DNA of 64,000 nt from Bacillus sp. SD088 (lineage in GTDB: Bacteria > Bacillota > Bacilli > Bacillales > Bacillaceae_C). The notes under the pieces were generated by a model, which saw nothing but the letters and a program-made list of their open reading frames with translations, was not told the origin of the DNA and ran no database searches. The stretch covers positions 310,001-374,000 of the forward strand of contig NZ_JADIJK010000001.1 in the NCBI RefSeq assembly GCF_017355205.1, written 5' to 3'. Both the position numbers and the translations under genes were made by a program. The first letter of the stretch is position 1; every line of letters begins with the position of its first letter. Shown here piece by piece: positions 15,295 to 25,276 of the stretch.

Positions 15295-17657
15295 GATTCA
15301 CTTCTCCTTCCTTTTTGCACCAAATAGTCAAGCCCCTCTATTAATACCCCGTCTATTTCTTTCGCCTTGCGATTATAATTCACTATTACTTCGGTGCCAT
15401 TTTCATAGGTTGTTTTATAGACGTTTCGAGCCAATTCTTCATGTCCAATCATTATTTGCCCGGCGGTTTCTTGAGTTACTTGTAAAAAACGATCATATTC
15501 TTCCATAGAGCGGTCAAACCAGAAGTGGAAGCTCGAACTAAATAACCGGTCTTCCATTGTTCTTTTTAAATGATCTGTAGATTTATAGGTTAATTCAAAA
15601 TTGGGACTAGCCCCGTATTCGATCGCTCGTAATAAATCAACACGCTCATCATTTCGTAAATTTGATGGCTTCCCAGTATAAGGAATATATCCATGAATAA
15701 CCATTTGATAAAAAGGGACCGTTTCATCCAGATTAACAAAATGACTTGAGTCCATCGGAATTTTCTGAATCCCATCTACATGTCCTAGCACATAGGCAAA
15801 CCCATAATCAACAGAAACCTTTCCGATCGAATCCGCAAATTGATCCAAAAGATTGGTCCAAACTTCTTTCGTGTCTTTTCTACTAGTCAATTTATTTCGA
15901 TCTTGATCTGAATATAATAGCTCTCCTATATGGTCTAAGTGAATTCCTGTTATACCTATATCTTGATATTTTTTTATTTCTCCCTTAGCATTTTCTATAG
16001 CTTTATCAGGGTTCATTAAATAAAATATTTCATCAGAATTACTCACCCTACTCGATACATGGTAATTTGAATTCTCCATTATTTCACGGTCAATCCCCCT
16101 GATGGCATCTTTCGAGGCAGATACTCCTTTACTTTTAGCATAGGGCCTTATATAGTTTGTATTGAGATAGAGATCAATACCTACACTCTCAGCATACTGA
16201 ACTAAATCAGTTAATTTTTTCTTTCCCCCTAACTTACGTTCAACCGGAAAGTGTTTGGGTTGATTTCCATAAATACCTTTTTGAGACCAGCCTTTCAATG
16301 TAATCTTCAATGAATCAATCCCTTGATCAACATATGTACCGATGATCTCTTTCACCTGCTCAAAAGTGGTCATATCAATAAAGGTGGATCCTACAATCTC
16401 ATCTCGCATAATTCCCCCTACAAGGGTAATCGAAAGGGGTCGAATTTGATCTTCTTCTTGTTTTTGCAGTACATCTTCCTCAATTAAATGATTACGGTAT
16501 GCCTTTGCCATTCCAACATAATCAGCTTCTTCGTCTTCTAATAAAACATATTTTATCGTTCTGTCAGCTTTGTTTCTTTCTCCTTGGAATAAAGGAATAC
16601 CCCCTGAAGAACCAATGAATACTGTATCTTGATTACGATAAAAGAATTCTGCCCCAGCCCGGTACATATTAATATTTCGAATACCGGCAGGCGTTGCATT
16701 AATATTGGCGGTTTCTTCCCCTTCCGTAATTATCGCTAAAAACCCTTTGTCTGCTTGATAAATGCCGTAAACAGGTAGAGCCACTTTCTCCTTTGGCGCA
16801 TCTGCGATGATTAACCCGCTTGCTAGCACTTCGCCACTGTCTTCATTAAAAGCTTGGTCAGGACCATAAACCGGTTCCGAATAGCCACTAAAGTATTGAG
16901 GATGTTCTTTTCTTACCTGCATTAGCCCACCAGATCCATCTGGAAGAAAAACAGCGCCTTCATCTAATCCTTCATAAGCCGCACCAAAAAAAGGCAGGAG
17001 CTCTAAGCTTATCAGGCGAATCACACCTTCTTCTCTAACTGAATCATCTGGAATAGAGGCTTCAAATCCATCAACTGTCAGTTTGTATTCAACAGAGAAG
17101 AAAATATCGATGTCTTCGAGGCCAAAGTCCACACGCGCTCCATCCTCTATCATGGTAATATCCATTGTTGTAGAACTTTCTTTTAACGTATATGTATTCG
17201 TTATACTTGAACCTTCTGTATATGAGATATAGACAGGCGAATCCATATACGCAATATTGTTCGGTAAAGTCTTTTTTGACTTTCGTGGTCCGCCAAACCA
17301 TTCATAATTTGAATCTTTATTTACAACGCGAATATTTCCACTCCCTTCATCGATATACATTTCCCATTTCTCATTTTCCGCCACTTGTTTCTTTGCAGTG
17401 CTGGGAAGCCACTCGATTTGATCAAAATCTTCCTCTTCACTGACCATCTCTTCAGAATTTCCCATTTCGGCATTCGAATCATTCTCCTCATTTGATTGGG
17501 CTTCTTCCGTAAGCTCAGTACTTGCCTCGTTCTCTTCCTTTTCATTGATCCCCACTTCGGCTAAACTGCTCAAAGGATAGAAACTGATCATGATGATGCA
17601 ACCAATAAACAAAATAATGTTTTTTCGATATGCTCTTACAAACTGTTCCTTAATCAA
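15291..17657 (-). CDS. Secreted DUF5696 protein with predicted TIM-barrel
   Basis: The 788-residue protein starts with a signal sequence or membrane anchor (about 12-34, ending SSLAEVG), then an acidic low-complexity linker to about residue 80. Residues about 95-390 look like a beta-sandwich. Residues about 405-700 look like a TIM barrel: GIDSLKITLKGW, SVGIDLYLNTNYIRPY, DIGITGIHLDHIGELLY and SSHFVNLDETVPFY. D575, E579 and D644/E645 are possible active-site acids. I recall this family as DUF5696, which has no described activity; a glycosidase-like role is inference from the barrel-like pattern and from its place among sugar genes. It is TTG-initiated with AGGAGG upstream. Confidence 0.75.
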   Translation of the reverse strand: MIKEQFVRAYRKNIILFIGCIIMISFYPLSSLAEVGINEKEENEASTELTEEAQSNEENDSNAEMGNSEEMVSEEEDFDQIEWLPSTAKKQVAENEKWEMYIDEGSGNIRVVNKDSNYEWFGGPRKSKKTLPNNIAYMDSPVYISYTEGSSITNTYTLKESSTTMDITMIEDGARVDFGLEDIDIFFSVEYKLTVDGFEASIPDDSVREEGVIRLISLELLPFFGAAYEGLDEGAVFLPDGSGGLMQVRKEHPQYFSGYSEPVYGPDQAFNEDSGEVLASGLIIADAPKEKVALPVYGIYQADKGFLAIITEGEETANINATPAGIRNINMYRAGAEFFYRNQDTVFIGSSGGIPLFQGERNKADRTIKYVLLEDEEADYVGMAKAYRNHLIEEDVLQKQEEDQIRPLSITLVGGIMRDEIVGSTFIDMTTFEQVKEIIGTYVDQGIDSLKITLKGWSQKGIYGNQPKHFPVERKLGGKKKLTDLVQYAESVGIDLYLNTNYIRPYAKSKGVSASKDAIRGIDREIMENSNYHVSSRVSNSDEIFYLMNPDKAIENAKGEIKKYQDIGITGIHLDHIGELLYSDQDRNKLTSRKDTKEVWTNLLDQFADSIGKVSVDYGFAYVLGHVDGIQKIPMDSSHFVNLDETVPFYQMVIHGYIPYTGKPSNLRNDERVDLLRAIEYGASPNFELTYKSTDHLKRTMEDRLFSSSFHFWFDRSMEEYDRFLQVTQETAGQIMIGHEELARNVYKTTYENGTEVIVNYNRKAKEIDGVLIEGLDYLVQKGRRSES

Positions 17658-17669
17658 AATGTAAACCTC

Positions 17670-18284
17670 CTATACTCTGAAGCGAATTTCTTTGAATATA
17701 TCAAAGAAAAAGATCACGAACTGGCTTAGTAATCCATATAGTAGAATGCCTAGAAACCAAATAATCCCAACAGCTAATATGGTAATAAATGTAATAAAGA
17801 TGAGTTTACCAACTTCAAAGTCATGAAGAACCTTAAGTTTGATTAAAATGAGTAAGCCGCTCCAAGCAAAGATGAACATTGTCATGACAAGATAAACAGC
17901 ATCTTCGCTAAGAGCTAAAATATTAGTCAAAAGGGTAAGCGGAATAATAAAGAGGATATAGGGTGACAGACAAAATGCACTCCCAATTAAGAGTTCTTTG
18001 AACTTCCCTTCCCCATCCAGAATCGTACTCACACTCCAATTCGCAATACACCATGTGAGCCAAGGGACAACGATCCAGATCAATTCATGCCCATAAGAGA
18101 TTTCATACGCTTCCCGCGTTTCGAAATGATAACCTATTAATAAAAGAGACCCCATCCTAGCTAGGAATGTTAGAAAAATCAATAGAATGCCTTGGGACCA
18201 CTTTAGACGATTGGGCTCTTGAATATCATGAAAAAAATCTAATGGATGGATTAAAATCTGCTTCATCATAATTACTGTCGTCAT
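17670..18284 (-). CDS. YIP1 family membrane protein
   Basis: The 204-residue protein has five predicted membrane helices and the Yip1-domain pattern (LIGSAFCLSPYILFIIPL in the middle, an N-terminal IHPLDFFHDIQEPNRLKW). Bacterial YIP1 proteins are not characterised. Its ATG overlaps the stop of the NHL/TPR gene as ATGA, and the DUF5696 gene follows after 12 bases, so the three are probably made together. A role as a membrane scaffold for the two exported proteins is only inference. Confidence 0.78.
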   Translation of the reverse strand: MTTVIMMKQILIHPLDFFHDIQEPNRLKWSQGILLIFLTFLARMGSLLLIGYHFETREAYEISYGHELIWIVVPWLTWCIANWSVSTILDGEGKFKELLIGSAFCLSPYILFIIPLTLLTNILALSEDAVYLVMTMFIFAWSGLLILIKLKVLHDFEVGKLIFITFITILAVGIIWFLGILLYGLLSQFVIFFFDIFKEIRFRV

Positions 18285-19762
18285 GATACTCTCCCCTCCC
18301 CTTTCATCGCTGATTCTGTTCTACTTTTGGGGTTGTTTTTTTTCTTAACCAGTCGGATCATCGCTGGAATACCATAACGAAGAACTATGAATAAGACAAT
18401 CAGACCTGAGAAAAACCAAGCAAAATGTTCCCGAACAAATTCAATTCGATAAAGTCGAAATGCTTCAGAATAATCTTCTCTTGCGTTCGCCATTTTAAAA
18501 TAATACATCGCATCCTTATAATCTTCATTTTTATACAATGCTTTGCCAATAGCATGATAAGCAATATCAAAATTACCATTTAATTGGATAACTTCTTCCC
18601 AAATATCCTTTGCCTCTTCATAATGACCATCGACATATAATTTTGACGCTTTATGAACGCGATCGGCAAAAGGAGTTGTTCGAAACAAATCGACACGATT
18701 TCGTCCCTTATCGACAACGTAAATAATTCCTTCTGAATTTTCCGCTAAACTAGATGGTGTCGTAAACACACCATTCTGTGCACCATTCCCTCCAAAAACG
18801 AATAAAAGATTCCCTAGCTTGTCATATTGATAGACTCGACTTGATGTTAAGTTCAATGCCGTTATAAGGCCATCTTCATTAATGGATACATCAACAAAGG
18901 AAGATACTTTAAATGGTCCTTCATAACTTGTTAAGTCTCCATAAGTGTTATTTGCCTGATTTAGTGTATCAACACCAACTGGAGATAGCCTTTTAATTTG
19001 ATTAATATCAGTCCCCAGAGTTGTTGTATAAATGAATCCCTCACTATCTTGTGCTAAATTTGAATAAGCTAGCGCTCGAACGGAAGGTAACTTTGCTTTT
19101 TGTTCATCCGTGGCAATCAGTCTCACAATTAAATTCTTCAAACTAAATGGAACATCATTGGAGCCAAAAAAACCTTTAAATTCACCCATGCTATCGATCT
19201 GCATAAGTCCTTTGGTATTCCCCTCACTTACAACATAGAGATACTCCCTTTTATCAACGATCAATTTTGAAGGAGAATAGGAAAATTTTGCACCAAGTAG
19301 CGGGCTGCTTGGAGCTGTTAGTTCTTTTAGGAATTCTCCATTTTTGTCAAAAATTGCAATCCTCTGGTTTTTCGTATCTGCTACATATACCATTCCATCT
19401 TCTTTCACAAAGACTCCTTTCGGTCCATTTAACATCCCTTCTCCCTCTATATCGCCAATCACCTTGATCAATTCATTCTCCTCATCAAGGTGGATAATGC
19501 GATTATTCCCAGTATCGGTTATATAGATGGAGTCATCCGGAGCAATGAATATATCCTCAGGACTATTGAATGAACCTGTAGGTAGATAGGCTCCATCAAT
19601 CGAGCCATCATGCAAATAACCATTAATAGATCTGACATCCCTCTCCTCAGTATCCCAAATATACCCTTCATATGCCTCTTGAGCCCAGCCTTCAAGTGGA
19701 AAAAGGAACATCGCAACAAGAGCTGGAATGATGCAAATCCATTTGGATAAAGAAAATTTCAA
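18281..19762 (-). CDS. Exported NHL-repeat propeller with TPR and C-terminal membrane anchor
   Basis: The protein of about 493 residues has a signal sequence ending at GWAQEAY, then NHL repeats from about 55 to 375 (SPEDIFIAPDDSIYITDTGNNR, GPKGVFVKEDGMVYVADTKNQR, TPSSLAENSEGIIYVVDKGRNR). A TPR-like pair follows at about 380-440 (YEEAKDIWEEV, YKDAMYYFKMA), then a membrane helix and a basic cytoplasmic tail. NHL propellers bind proteins, sugars or RNA. The TTG at 19762 has AGGGGG eight bases upstream; a GTG at 19771 lies inside that site. It overlaps the YIP1 start. Confidence 0.8.
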   Translation of the reverse strand: MKFSLSKWICIIPALVAMFLFPLEGWAQEAYEGYIWDTEERDVRSINGYLHDGSIDGAYLPTGSFNSPEDIFIAPDDSIYITDTGNNRIIHLDEENELIKVIGDIEGEGMLNGPKGVFVKEDGMVYVADTKNQRIAIFDKNGEFLKELTAPSSPLLGAKFSYSPSKLIVDKREYLYVVSEGNTKGLMQIDSMGEFKGFFGSNDVPFSLKNLIVRLIATDEQKAKLPSVRALAYSNLAQDSEGFIYTTTLGTDINQIKRLSPVGVDTLNQANNTYGDLTSYEGPFKVSSFVDVSINEDGLITALNLTSSRVYQYDKLGNLLFVFGGNGAQNGVFTTPSSLAENSEGIIYVVDKGRNRVDLFRTTPFADRVHKASKLYVDGHYEEAKDIWEEVIQLNGNFDIAYHAIGKALYKNEDYKDAMYYFKMANAREDYSEAFRLYRIEFVREHFAWFFSGLIVLFIVLRYGIPAMIRLVKKKNNPKSRTESAMKGEGRVS

Positions 19763-19774
19763 TAACTCCACCCC

Positions 19775-20638
19775 CTACTCTTTCATCCCTGAATGAGCCA
19801 TCGTTTGCAAAACCATTCGCTGGGTGATAATAAACACGAAGATGGTTGGAATAATCATTAAGAAGCTTGCAGCAGCCAATGTCCCTACACGGGCAATGAC
19901 TCCAGCACCCCCACTGATGGAAGTAATCGCAAATGGAATGGTCTTAAGCTGGTCTTTTGTTGCATACATCGTCGAAGCATAGGGATCATTCCATGCCTGA
20001 ATAAAACTAAATAACGCAAATGTCGCTACAGCTGGTTTTAATAAAGGAAAAACAATGGTCCAAAGAATCCGCCATTCCGAAGCCCCCTCCATTCGGGCAG
20101 CCTCTAAAAGGGAATCGGGAATCTGCTTTAAAAACTGAATCATTAGAAATATACCTACTGGAGCAGCTAAACCTGGTAAAATCATTGCCCAATACGTATT
20201 CATCATGCCAGACCGGCTGATAATTAAATATTGTGGGATCTGCAATACTACGGGAGAGAACATTAACGCCGTAACAATTAGGCTGAATACCATACTCTTA
20301 AAAGGCATCGTGTGTTTCGCCAATGGATAGGCCGCCATGGCGGAAATAATAACCCCGAAGAACACAACAGCGGATGTCACAAGTACACTATTGAAAATAT
20401 ATCGTGAAAAGGGAACAGTTGTAGTCCCCGTAATAAAAAATAGATCTCTGAAATTCACTAAAGTGGGATTAATCGGGAAAAATCTAGGCGGAAATAAAAA
20501 TAATTCACTAATCGGCTTTACTGATGTTGATGCCATATAAACAAGTGGCGAAAGAAACAACAAACCGCCTATCGTCAAAAATGTATATAAGAAAATTCCG
20601 CCCCAGTCTATTCCCTTTCGCTTAATGGTTGTTTTCAT
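19775..20638 (-). CDS. ABC sugar permease, MalG type (second pair)
   Basis: The 287-residue protein has six predicted membrane segments and the EAA loop LEAARMEGASEWRILWTIVFPLLKP (about 181-205). It ends QRMVLQTMAHSGMKE, typical of MalG-type subunits. Its ATG follows AGGAGGGGAGG, which overlaps the end of the upstream permease gene, so the two are co-translated. It forms the permease pair nearest to the large CBM-like/solute-binding fusion. Confidence 0.92.
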   Translation of the reverse strand: MKTTIKRKGIDWGGIFLYTFLTIGGLLFLSPLVYMASTSVKPISELFLFPPRFFPINPTLVNFRDLFFITGTTTVPFSRYIFNSVLVTSAVVFFGVIISAMAAYPLAKHTMPFKSMVFSLIVTALMFSPVVLQIPQYLIISRSGMMNTYWAMILPGLAAPVGIFLMIQFLKQIPDSLLEAARMEGASEWRILWTIVFPLLKPAVATFALFSFIQAWNDPYASTMYATKDQLKTIPFAITSISGGAGVIARVGTLAAASFLMIIPTIFVFIITQRMVLQTMAHSGMKE

Positions 20639-20642
20639 CCGT

Positions 20643-21623
20643 TTAATCCTCCCCTCCTAGAGTTCTAAAAATCAATCGATTTAGACCAAGCATGATCAGG
20701 AATAATACAACTGCTATCGCTGAAGCATACCCCATTTCAAAACGTATAAAAGCGTAATCATGTAAGTGAGATAAGATTGTATGCCCGGCATACAATGGAC
20801 TAGGAAAACCAACCAATTGCGTGCTCACATCGAATATTTGCAGCGAGCTAACCACTTGCATCACAGCACCAAATAGTAATTGTGGTTTGACAGACGGGAG
20901 GGTAATATACCACAATTCTTGCCAACGGTATTTTACCCCGTCCATTTTCCCAGCCTCATATAACTCTCTCGGAACATTTTGCAAACCAGCCAGGAAAGCA
21001 AGAAAACCAATTCCCATACTCATCCACAAAGACACAAAGATAATCACCGGAATAATCGATTCCACGTTTTGTAAAAATAAATACGGTTCATTCAAAATTC
21101 CCAATTTGATTAAAGTATGATTTAGTAACCCCTTTCGATCTCCGGCAAAGAAATATAACCAGACAACAGAAATCGCAACGGCACTGGTGACCGACGGAGT
21201 ATAGAAACATAATGTATAGAAGAACCGAAACTTTTGCTTCACTTGTGAAATAAGCCAAGCCAAAAAGAAGGACATAATATATCCAACTGGCCCTGTTACA
21301 AAGGCTAAAGTAAAGGTCACTCCGATCGCTTTTAAAAATATATCATCATCTACAAAGAGAAGGCGATAATTAGACAATCCTACAAAGTTAGGGCTTTCCA
21401 CAATATTATAGTAAGAAAAGCTAAGACCAATCGAAGTGAAAATTGGAACAATCGTAAAAGTTGTAAAGAATATAAGGAAAGGCGCTAAAAGAAAATACGA
21501 AATTTTATTTCTTTTCATCTCTAGCCATGTTTTTCGCCATTTTCCCATTGGAAGCTGATGATTCGATCGTTCTTTTACAATCGAAACACCATTTGTTTTA
21601 GCTGTCGCTGAATCCATAGGCAT
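20643..21623 (-). CDS. ABC sugar permease, MalF type (second pair)
   Basis: The 326-residue protein has an N-terminal cytoplasmic stretch, six predicted membrane segments and the EAA loop YEAGKMDGVKYRWQELWYITLP (about 224-245), with Gly for the usual second Ala. It pairs with the MalG-type protein encoded next. It starts at ATG 21623 with AGGAGGGAAAGG upstream, 14 bases after the stop of the large binding protein. Confidence 0.92.
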   Translation of the reverse strand: MPMDSATAKTNGVSIVKERSNHQLPMGKWRKTWLEMKRNKISYFLLAPFLIFFTTFTIVPIFTSIGLSFSYYNIVESPNFVGLSNYRLLFVDDDIFLKAIGVTFTLAFVTGPVGYIMSFFLAWLISQVKQKFRFFYTLCFYTPSVTSAVAISVVWLYFFAGDRKGLLNHTLIKLGILNEPYLFLQNVESIIPVIIFVSLWMSMGIGFLAFLAGLQNVPRELYEAGKMDGVKYRWQELWYITLPSVKPQLLFGAVMQVVSSLQIFDVSTQLVGFPSPLYAGHTILSHLHDYAFIRFEMGYASAIAVVLFLIMLGLNRLIFRTLGGED

Positions 21624-21637
21624 TTTTCCTTTCCCTC

Positions 21638-24610
21638 CTATTCATCGTGACTTTCAGGTTGGGGTGTTTCCAATCCAAATTCTTCACGTTTTTTCCGGAG
21701 TTCTTTATTGATTTCTCTCACTCCTTCTTCTACTGCTTCTCGCGCCATTTTTCCATTTAAGACAATCTCATTCCACATATTAGCGATATGACGAGTCGTA
21801 AAATATCCACCGACCACTACTTCTCTTTCTCTAAACCATTCCCACTGCTCCAAAATCGCGTCTAAATCAGTTTGTTCCCATGGAAGTCTTCTTAAAGCCT
21901 CTACATTCGCCGTGTTCCAGCGTGCTTCCACACCAAGTAATGCTTCTAGTTCAGACCCAAATCTTTCTTGGGCATCAGCACTTGTCCACCATTTTAAAAA
22001 TTCCCATGCCTCTTCTTTCATCTCAGAATCTTTAAAGATGATACCAGTTTGACCTAACCCTCCAGTGGAACGATTAATTTGACCATCTGGTTGCTCGATT
22101 CCTGGATGCGGTTTCATATCCCACCAGCCCGTTAATTCAGGCGCGGCTGTTGAAAGCAAAATATAAGTAGAATAATCCGCTACCCCAATCGGCATTTCTC
22201 CAGAACGAAAACGATTATAAAAATCAGCTTGCTTTTCAATCTTGTAGTTTGTGAATAGTTCTGTCCACATCTCCATGGCCTTTAACGCTTCTGGAGAATC
22301 GAGTTTTGATTTCATTCCTTCTTCATCATATAGATCTCCATTATGTTGAAATAAAAATGGTGCAAATTCATTAACCGCCACATTCGGATCATTAGGGGCA
22401 TGTGGATAATAAAAATCCATTCCGTTTTGCTGTAAAAGCGGGATTAATTCCATCACTTCTTCCCATGTATCTGGTATTTCATCCTCCGAAATGCCTAATT
22501 CCATCATGATATCTTTGCGGTAAAAAAGCATATTAAAGTTTTGATTTTCCGGGACGGCGTAGTCTCCGCCATTATATTTATAAGGAATCAGTGCTCCAGG
22601 CCTAAATCGATCAGCGACTTCCTCATAGTCTGGAAATTCATTTAAATTCACTAGGGCATTCCTCACAGCAAAATCAATAGGTGTTTCCCCTTCTACACCT
22701 AATGCAACGTCAGGGGTCAGTCCCGAAGTATTAGCAAGCAACAAGACTTCCATTTGTCCCGATGGAACTAAGTTTACATTTACTTTAATCCCGGTTTCAG
22801 TTGTAAAATCTTCATCAATCATTTGTTTTATAATTTGCACCCAATCCCGACCGCGAGCAATCCACACATCTAAAACTTTTTCATCCTCATATACATTTCC
22901 TACACCGTTGTAGTCCCGAACAAATGAATCGGCTAAATCGAATGTACTCGTTTTCATTTTTGTATACCACGGTGCGGTGGCCTTTGGCCACTCTTGATCC
23001 GGTGACTGTATTAAAATATAATCAAGCAGTAAACTCTGGGAGCTCAAGCCATTAATCCAAGTTCCTAATTGTGATTGCATGTCATTAATAGATTCTAATT
23101 TTCCTGGAATAGATGAAGGTTTATCTGCCATCGCAATCAGCGTGTCACGAACTTCTAATAATGTACTAATATCGGAGCTGCCTTCTTCTACTCCCAAATC
23201 GTAGAACGATTGCACAACATCATGGATATTTCGCGCCATAATATGTAAACGTGGAACTAAATTAGGAACACTGTCCTCTAAGTTCCAATCAATATTTGGA
23301 TCTGGACTTGTACCTGTTACCCGAATCACTTCCCGATACAACAAAGAGAGCTTGTTCGTCACTATGCGAATATCTTCAAGCATTGGACCGATACTCCCTA
23401 CCTGTACTTCCATGCGAATCGTATGTGACCCCTCTTCGAAATAATAAAGATAATCCTCCTCTTCTGTTCCTATGCCTTCCATTTGCCAGCCAGCTTTATA
23501 TGGGAATAAAACACTGTTCATCTCTTGAAATGGTAACTGACCATCAATCGTTATTTTCCTTTCTGTCGGCATGCCGTTTAAAAAGTGTTGGCCAAACCGA
23601 GTTCCGATATTATATAAACCGCTTTCATCAATTTCAAAATTCCACTCGGCCCATTGCTCTCCATTTCTCCAGCCATCCCCTCCAAAGGTATTTAAGGCAA
23701 TTGCATGTTGAACAAATGGCTCCGTTGATGGTTCCCGATCTTCGACACGTTTTAAAGTCGGATCAGAACGTAACGTTGAATCCTCCGCTTGCAATTTAAT
23801 TTGAACGCCTTTTGTTTCCTGATAGCCTCTTTCTGCATACTCTTCCTTGACATCCTCATATGTAGGGTAATGGATGGGTGAGAAAATATGAATATTTCCC
23901 ATAGCAGCGGGTTCACGCACCCCTTCAATCCGGATCACATGCTCACCCTTTGTAAGGTAAAACCGAAGAGGTTCTGCAACTTTTGCTTCCGAATCTCTAA
24001 ACTCTTTATATTGCCAGCCTGATCGTTCTTTTCGGGCAGGGTTAAATTCATTGCCTTGATTGTCATACCAAGATTCACCTTCTTCTTGCCACATGCGTTG
24101 AAATGTTAACTTCTTCGCTTGAAAAGTAGGATATTCTCCATCTACTTGTAAACTTCTTACTACATTGGAGCGCTTTCCTGGCAATGCATAATAATCCATG
24201 CCCATTTGATAGTAACCATCTTCTGGAACACTAAAACGGTATTCCACCCATCCCTCTTCATCCATAATTGCAACAGCTTTATCAAATGGTTCTCCGAGAT
24301 CACTCATCATCTCGACTCCCTCGTTGCTCATATCAGAATACTCTTTGGAGGGAATCCGCAAGTCAAAACCTTCCGTATCCGTGATCCCTTCTATTCCAGC
24401 CGCTTTATAATATTCATAAACGGATGGTTCTAATAATTCTGAAATATCCTCTTCAGCTAAAATCGATCGTTCCTCAATATCATTATATTCAGCAACTGCC
24501 TCCATCACAGTATCGTTGTAACCTTTTGTTTGTATCCAATAGATGACCGTAGCCGTAAGTAGAACAATGACTGTTAAGCTAATGGCATACTTACGAAGTA
24601 GCTGTAACAC
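21638..24610 (-). CDS. Membrane-anchored CBM-like/ABC solute-binding fusion protein (990 aa)
   Basis: The protein begins with a single membrane helix (about 8-28) without a lipobox cysteine, so it is held by a transmembrane anchor. Two beta-sandwich modules follow at about 115-240 and 300-415 (WVEYRFSVPEDGYYQMGMDY; WAEWNFEIDESGLYNIGTRF), similar in pattern to CBM6/35-like modules. A helical stretch lies at 430-570, then a family 1 solute-binding domain from about 575 to 975 (TGIKVNVNLVPSGQMEVLLL, NFNMLFYRKDIMMELG). It should hold and deliver an oligosaccharide to the adjacent permeases. It is more than twice the usual length. It is the first gene of the eight-gene operon, GTG-started after GGAGGGA. 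Confidence 0.85.
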   Translation of the reverse strand: MLQLLRKYAISLTVIVLLTATVIYWIQTKGYNDTVMEAVAEYNDIEERSILAEEDISELLEPSVYEYYKAAGIEGITDTEGFDLRIPSKEYSDMSNEGVEMMSDLGEPFDKAVAIMDEEGWVEYRFSVPEDGYYQMGMDYYALPGKRSNVVRSLQVDGEYPTFQAKKLTFQRMWQEEGESWYDNQGNEFNPARKERSGWQYKEFRDSEAKVAEPLRFYLTKGEHVIRIEGVREPAAMGNIHIFSPIHYPTYEDVKEEYAERGYQETKGVQIKLQAEDSTLRSDPTLKRVEDREPSTEPFVQHAIALNTFGGDGWRNGEQWAEWNFEIDESGLYNIGTRFGQHFLNGMPTERKITIDGQLPFQEMNSVLFPYKAGWQMEGIGTEEEDYLYYFEEGSHTIRMEVQVGSIGPMLEDIRIVTNKLSLLYREVIRVTGTSPDPNIDWNLEDSVPNLVPRLHIMARNIHDVVQSFYDLGVEEGSSDISTLLEVRDTLIAMADKPSSIPGKLESINDMQSQLGTWINGLSSQSLLLDYILIQSPDQEWPKATAPWYTKMKTSTFDLADSFVRDYNGVGNVYEDEKVLDVWIARGRDWVQIIKQMIDEDFTTETGIKVNVNLVPSGQMEVLLLANTSGLTPDVALGVEGETPIDFAVRNALVNLNEFPDYEEVADRFRPGALIPYKYNGGDYAVPENQNFNMLFYRKDIMMELGISEDEIPDTWEEVMELIPLLQQNGMDFYYPHAPNDPNVAVNEFAPFLFQHNGDLYDEEGMKSKLDSPEALKAMEMWTELFTNYKIEKQADFYNRFRSGEMPIGVADYSTYILLSTAAPELTGWWDMKPHPGIEQPDGQINRSTGGLGQTGIIFKDSEMKEEAWEFLKWWTSADAQERFGSELEALLGVEARWNTANVEALRRLPWEQTDLDAILEQWEWFREREVVVGGYFTTRHIANMWNEIVLNGKMAREAVEEGVREINKELRKKREEFGLETPQPESHDE

Positions 24611-25276
24611 GTAATCCCTCCATTTCCATCTTGAATTACGAGATTATAGATTTCTTTTACCTTATTAAAGAGACAAACAGTAAACTAACCTCCCCTATAT
24701 AAAGCAAAATTAAATTCATTTTTTAATTTACTTATTACTGTAATCGTTTACACATATATTTATTATTATATTAGCGTATATGAATATCCAAAGCAATGCT
24801 TTTTTGATTATTTTTTATTTTCTTACTTGTGTTTTGCCTCATCCTAGCTTAAGGACCTAGTTCTTTTGCAATATCTTGCCATTTATAACTTTAAAAGCTT
24901 ATCATGATGACTCGATTAATTCTGTCGAATTCATAATTCATTGATTTCAGCAGTTATCCATGTGAAAATATTAGATCCATATACAGCTTTCATGAGACAG
25001 AAATAATCACCAAGTGTATCCCCCCGACAAAATGACCGTTTATGTTAGACCCAAGATTGCCGATCAACAGACCATAATATAGAATATTGGCCTTGTTTGC
25101 TCAATTTTCATGAACGAAAAATACTCTTTGATACAAAACATGAGCACAAAAAGAATTAGTCATGAATACTACTTAAATCTGTTTGAAAGTAAAAGGAGCA
25201 TGAATTTTCCGTTCAGAAGTGGTCGAGGATACTCTTGTCGGTGGATCATCTTTTTCTTATTATCGCGTTTGACTTA
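24611..25276. other. Long intergenic region with the main operon promoter
   Basis: Apart from the operator and -10 box at 24739-24770, about 500 bases (24780-25276) show no ORF with a ribosome binding site, no strong hairpin and no repeat shared with the rest of the window. Confidence 0.5.
24739..24770 (-). promoter_or_regulatory. Promoter and consensus operator of the eight-gene operon
   Basis: TATAAT at 24770-24765 on the minus strand has a weak TTTGGA -35 about 16 bases upstream. The operator TGTAATCGTTTACA at 24739-24752 lies 12 bases downstream, just beyond the expected start of transcription. This is the exact consensus of the set. Confidence 0.8.
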
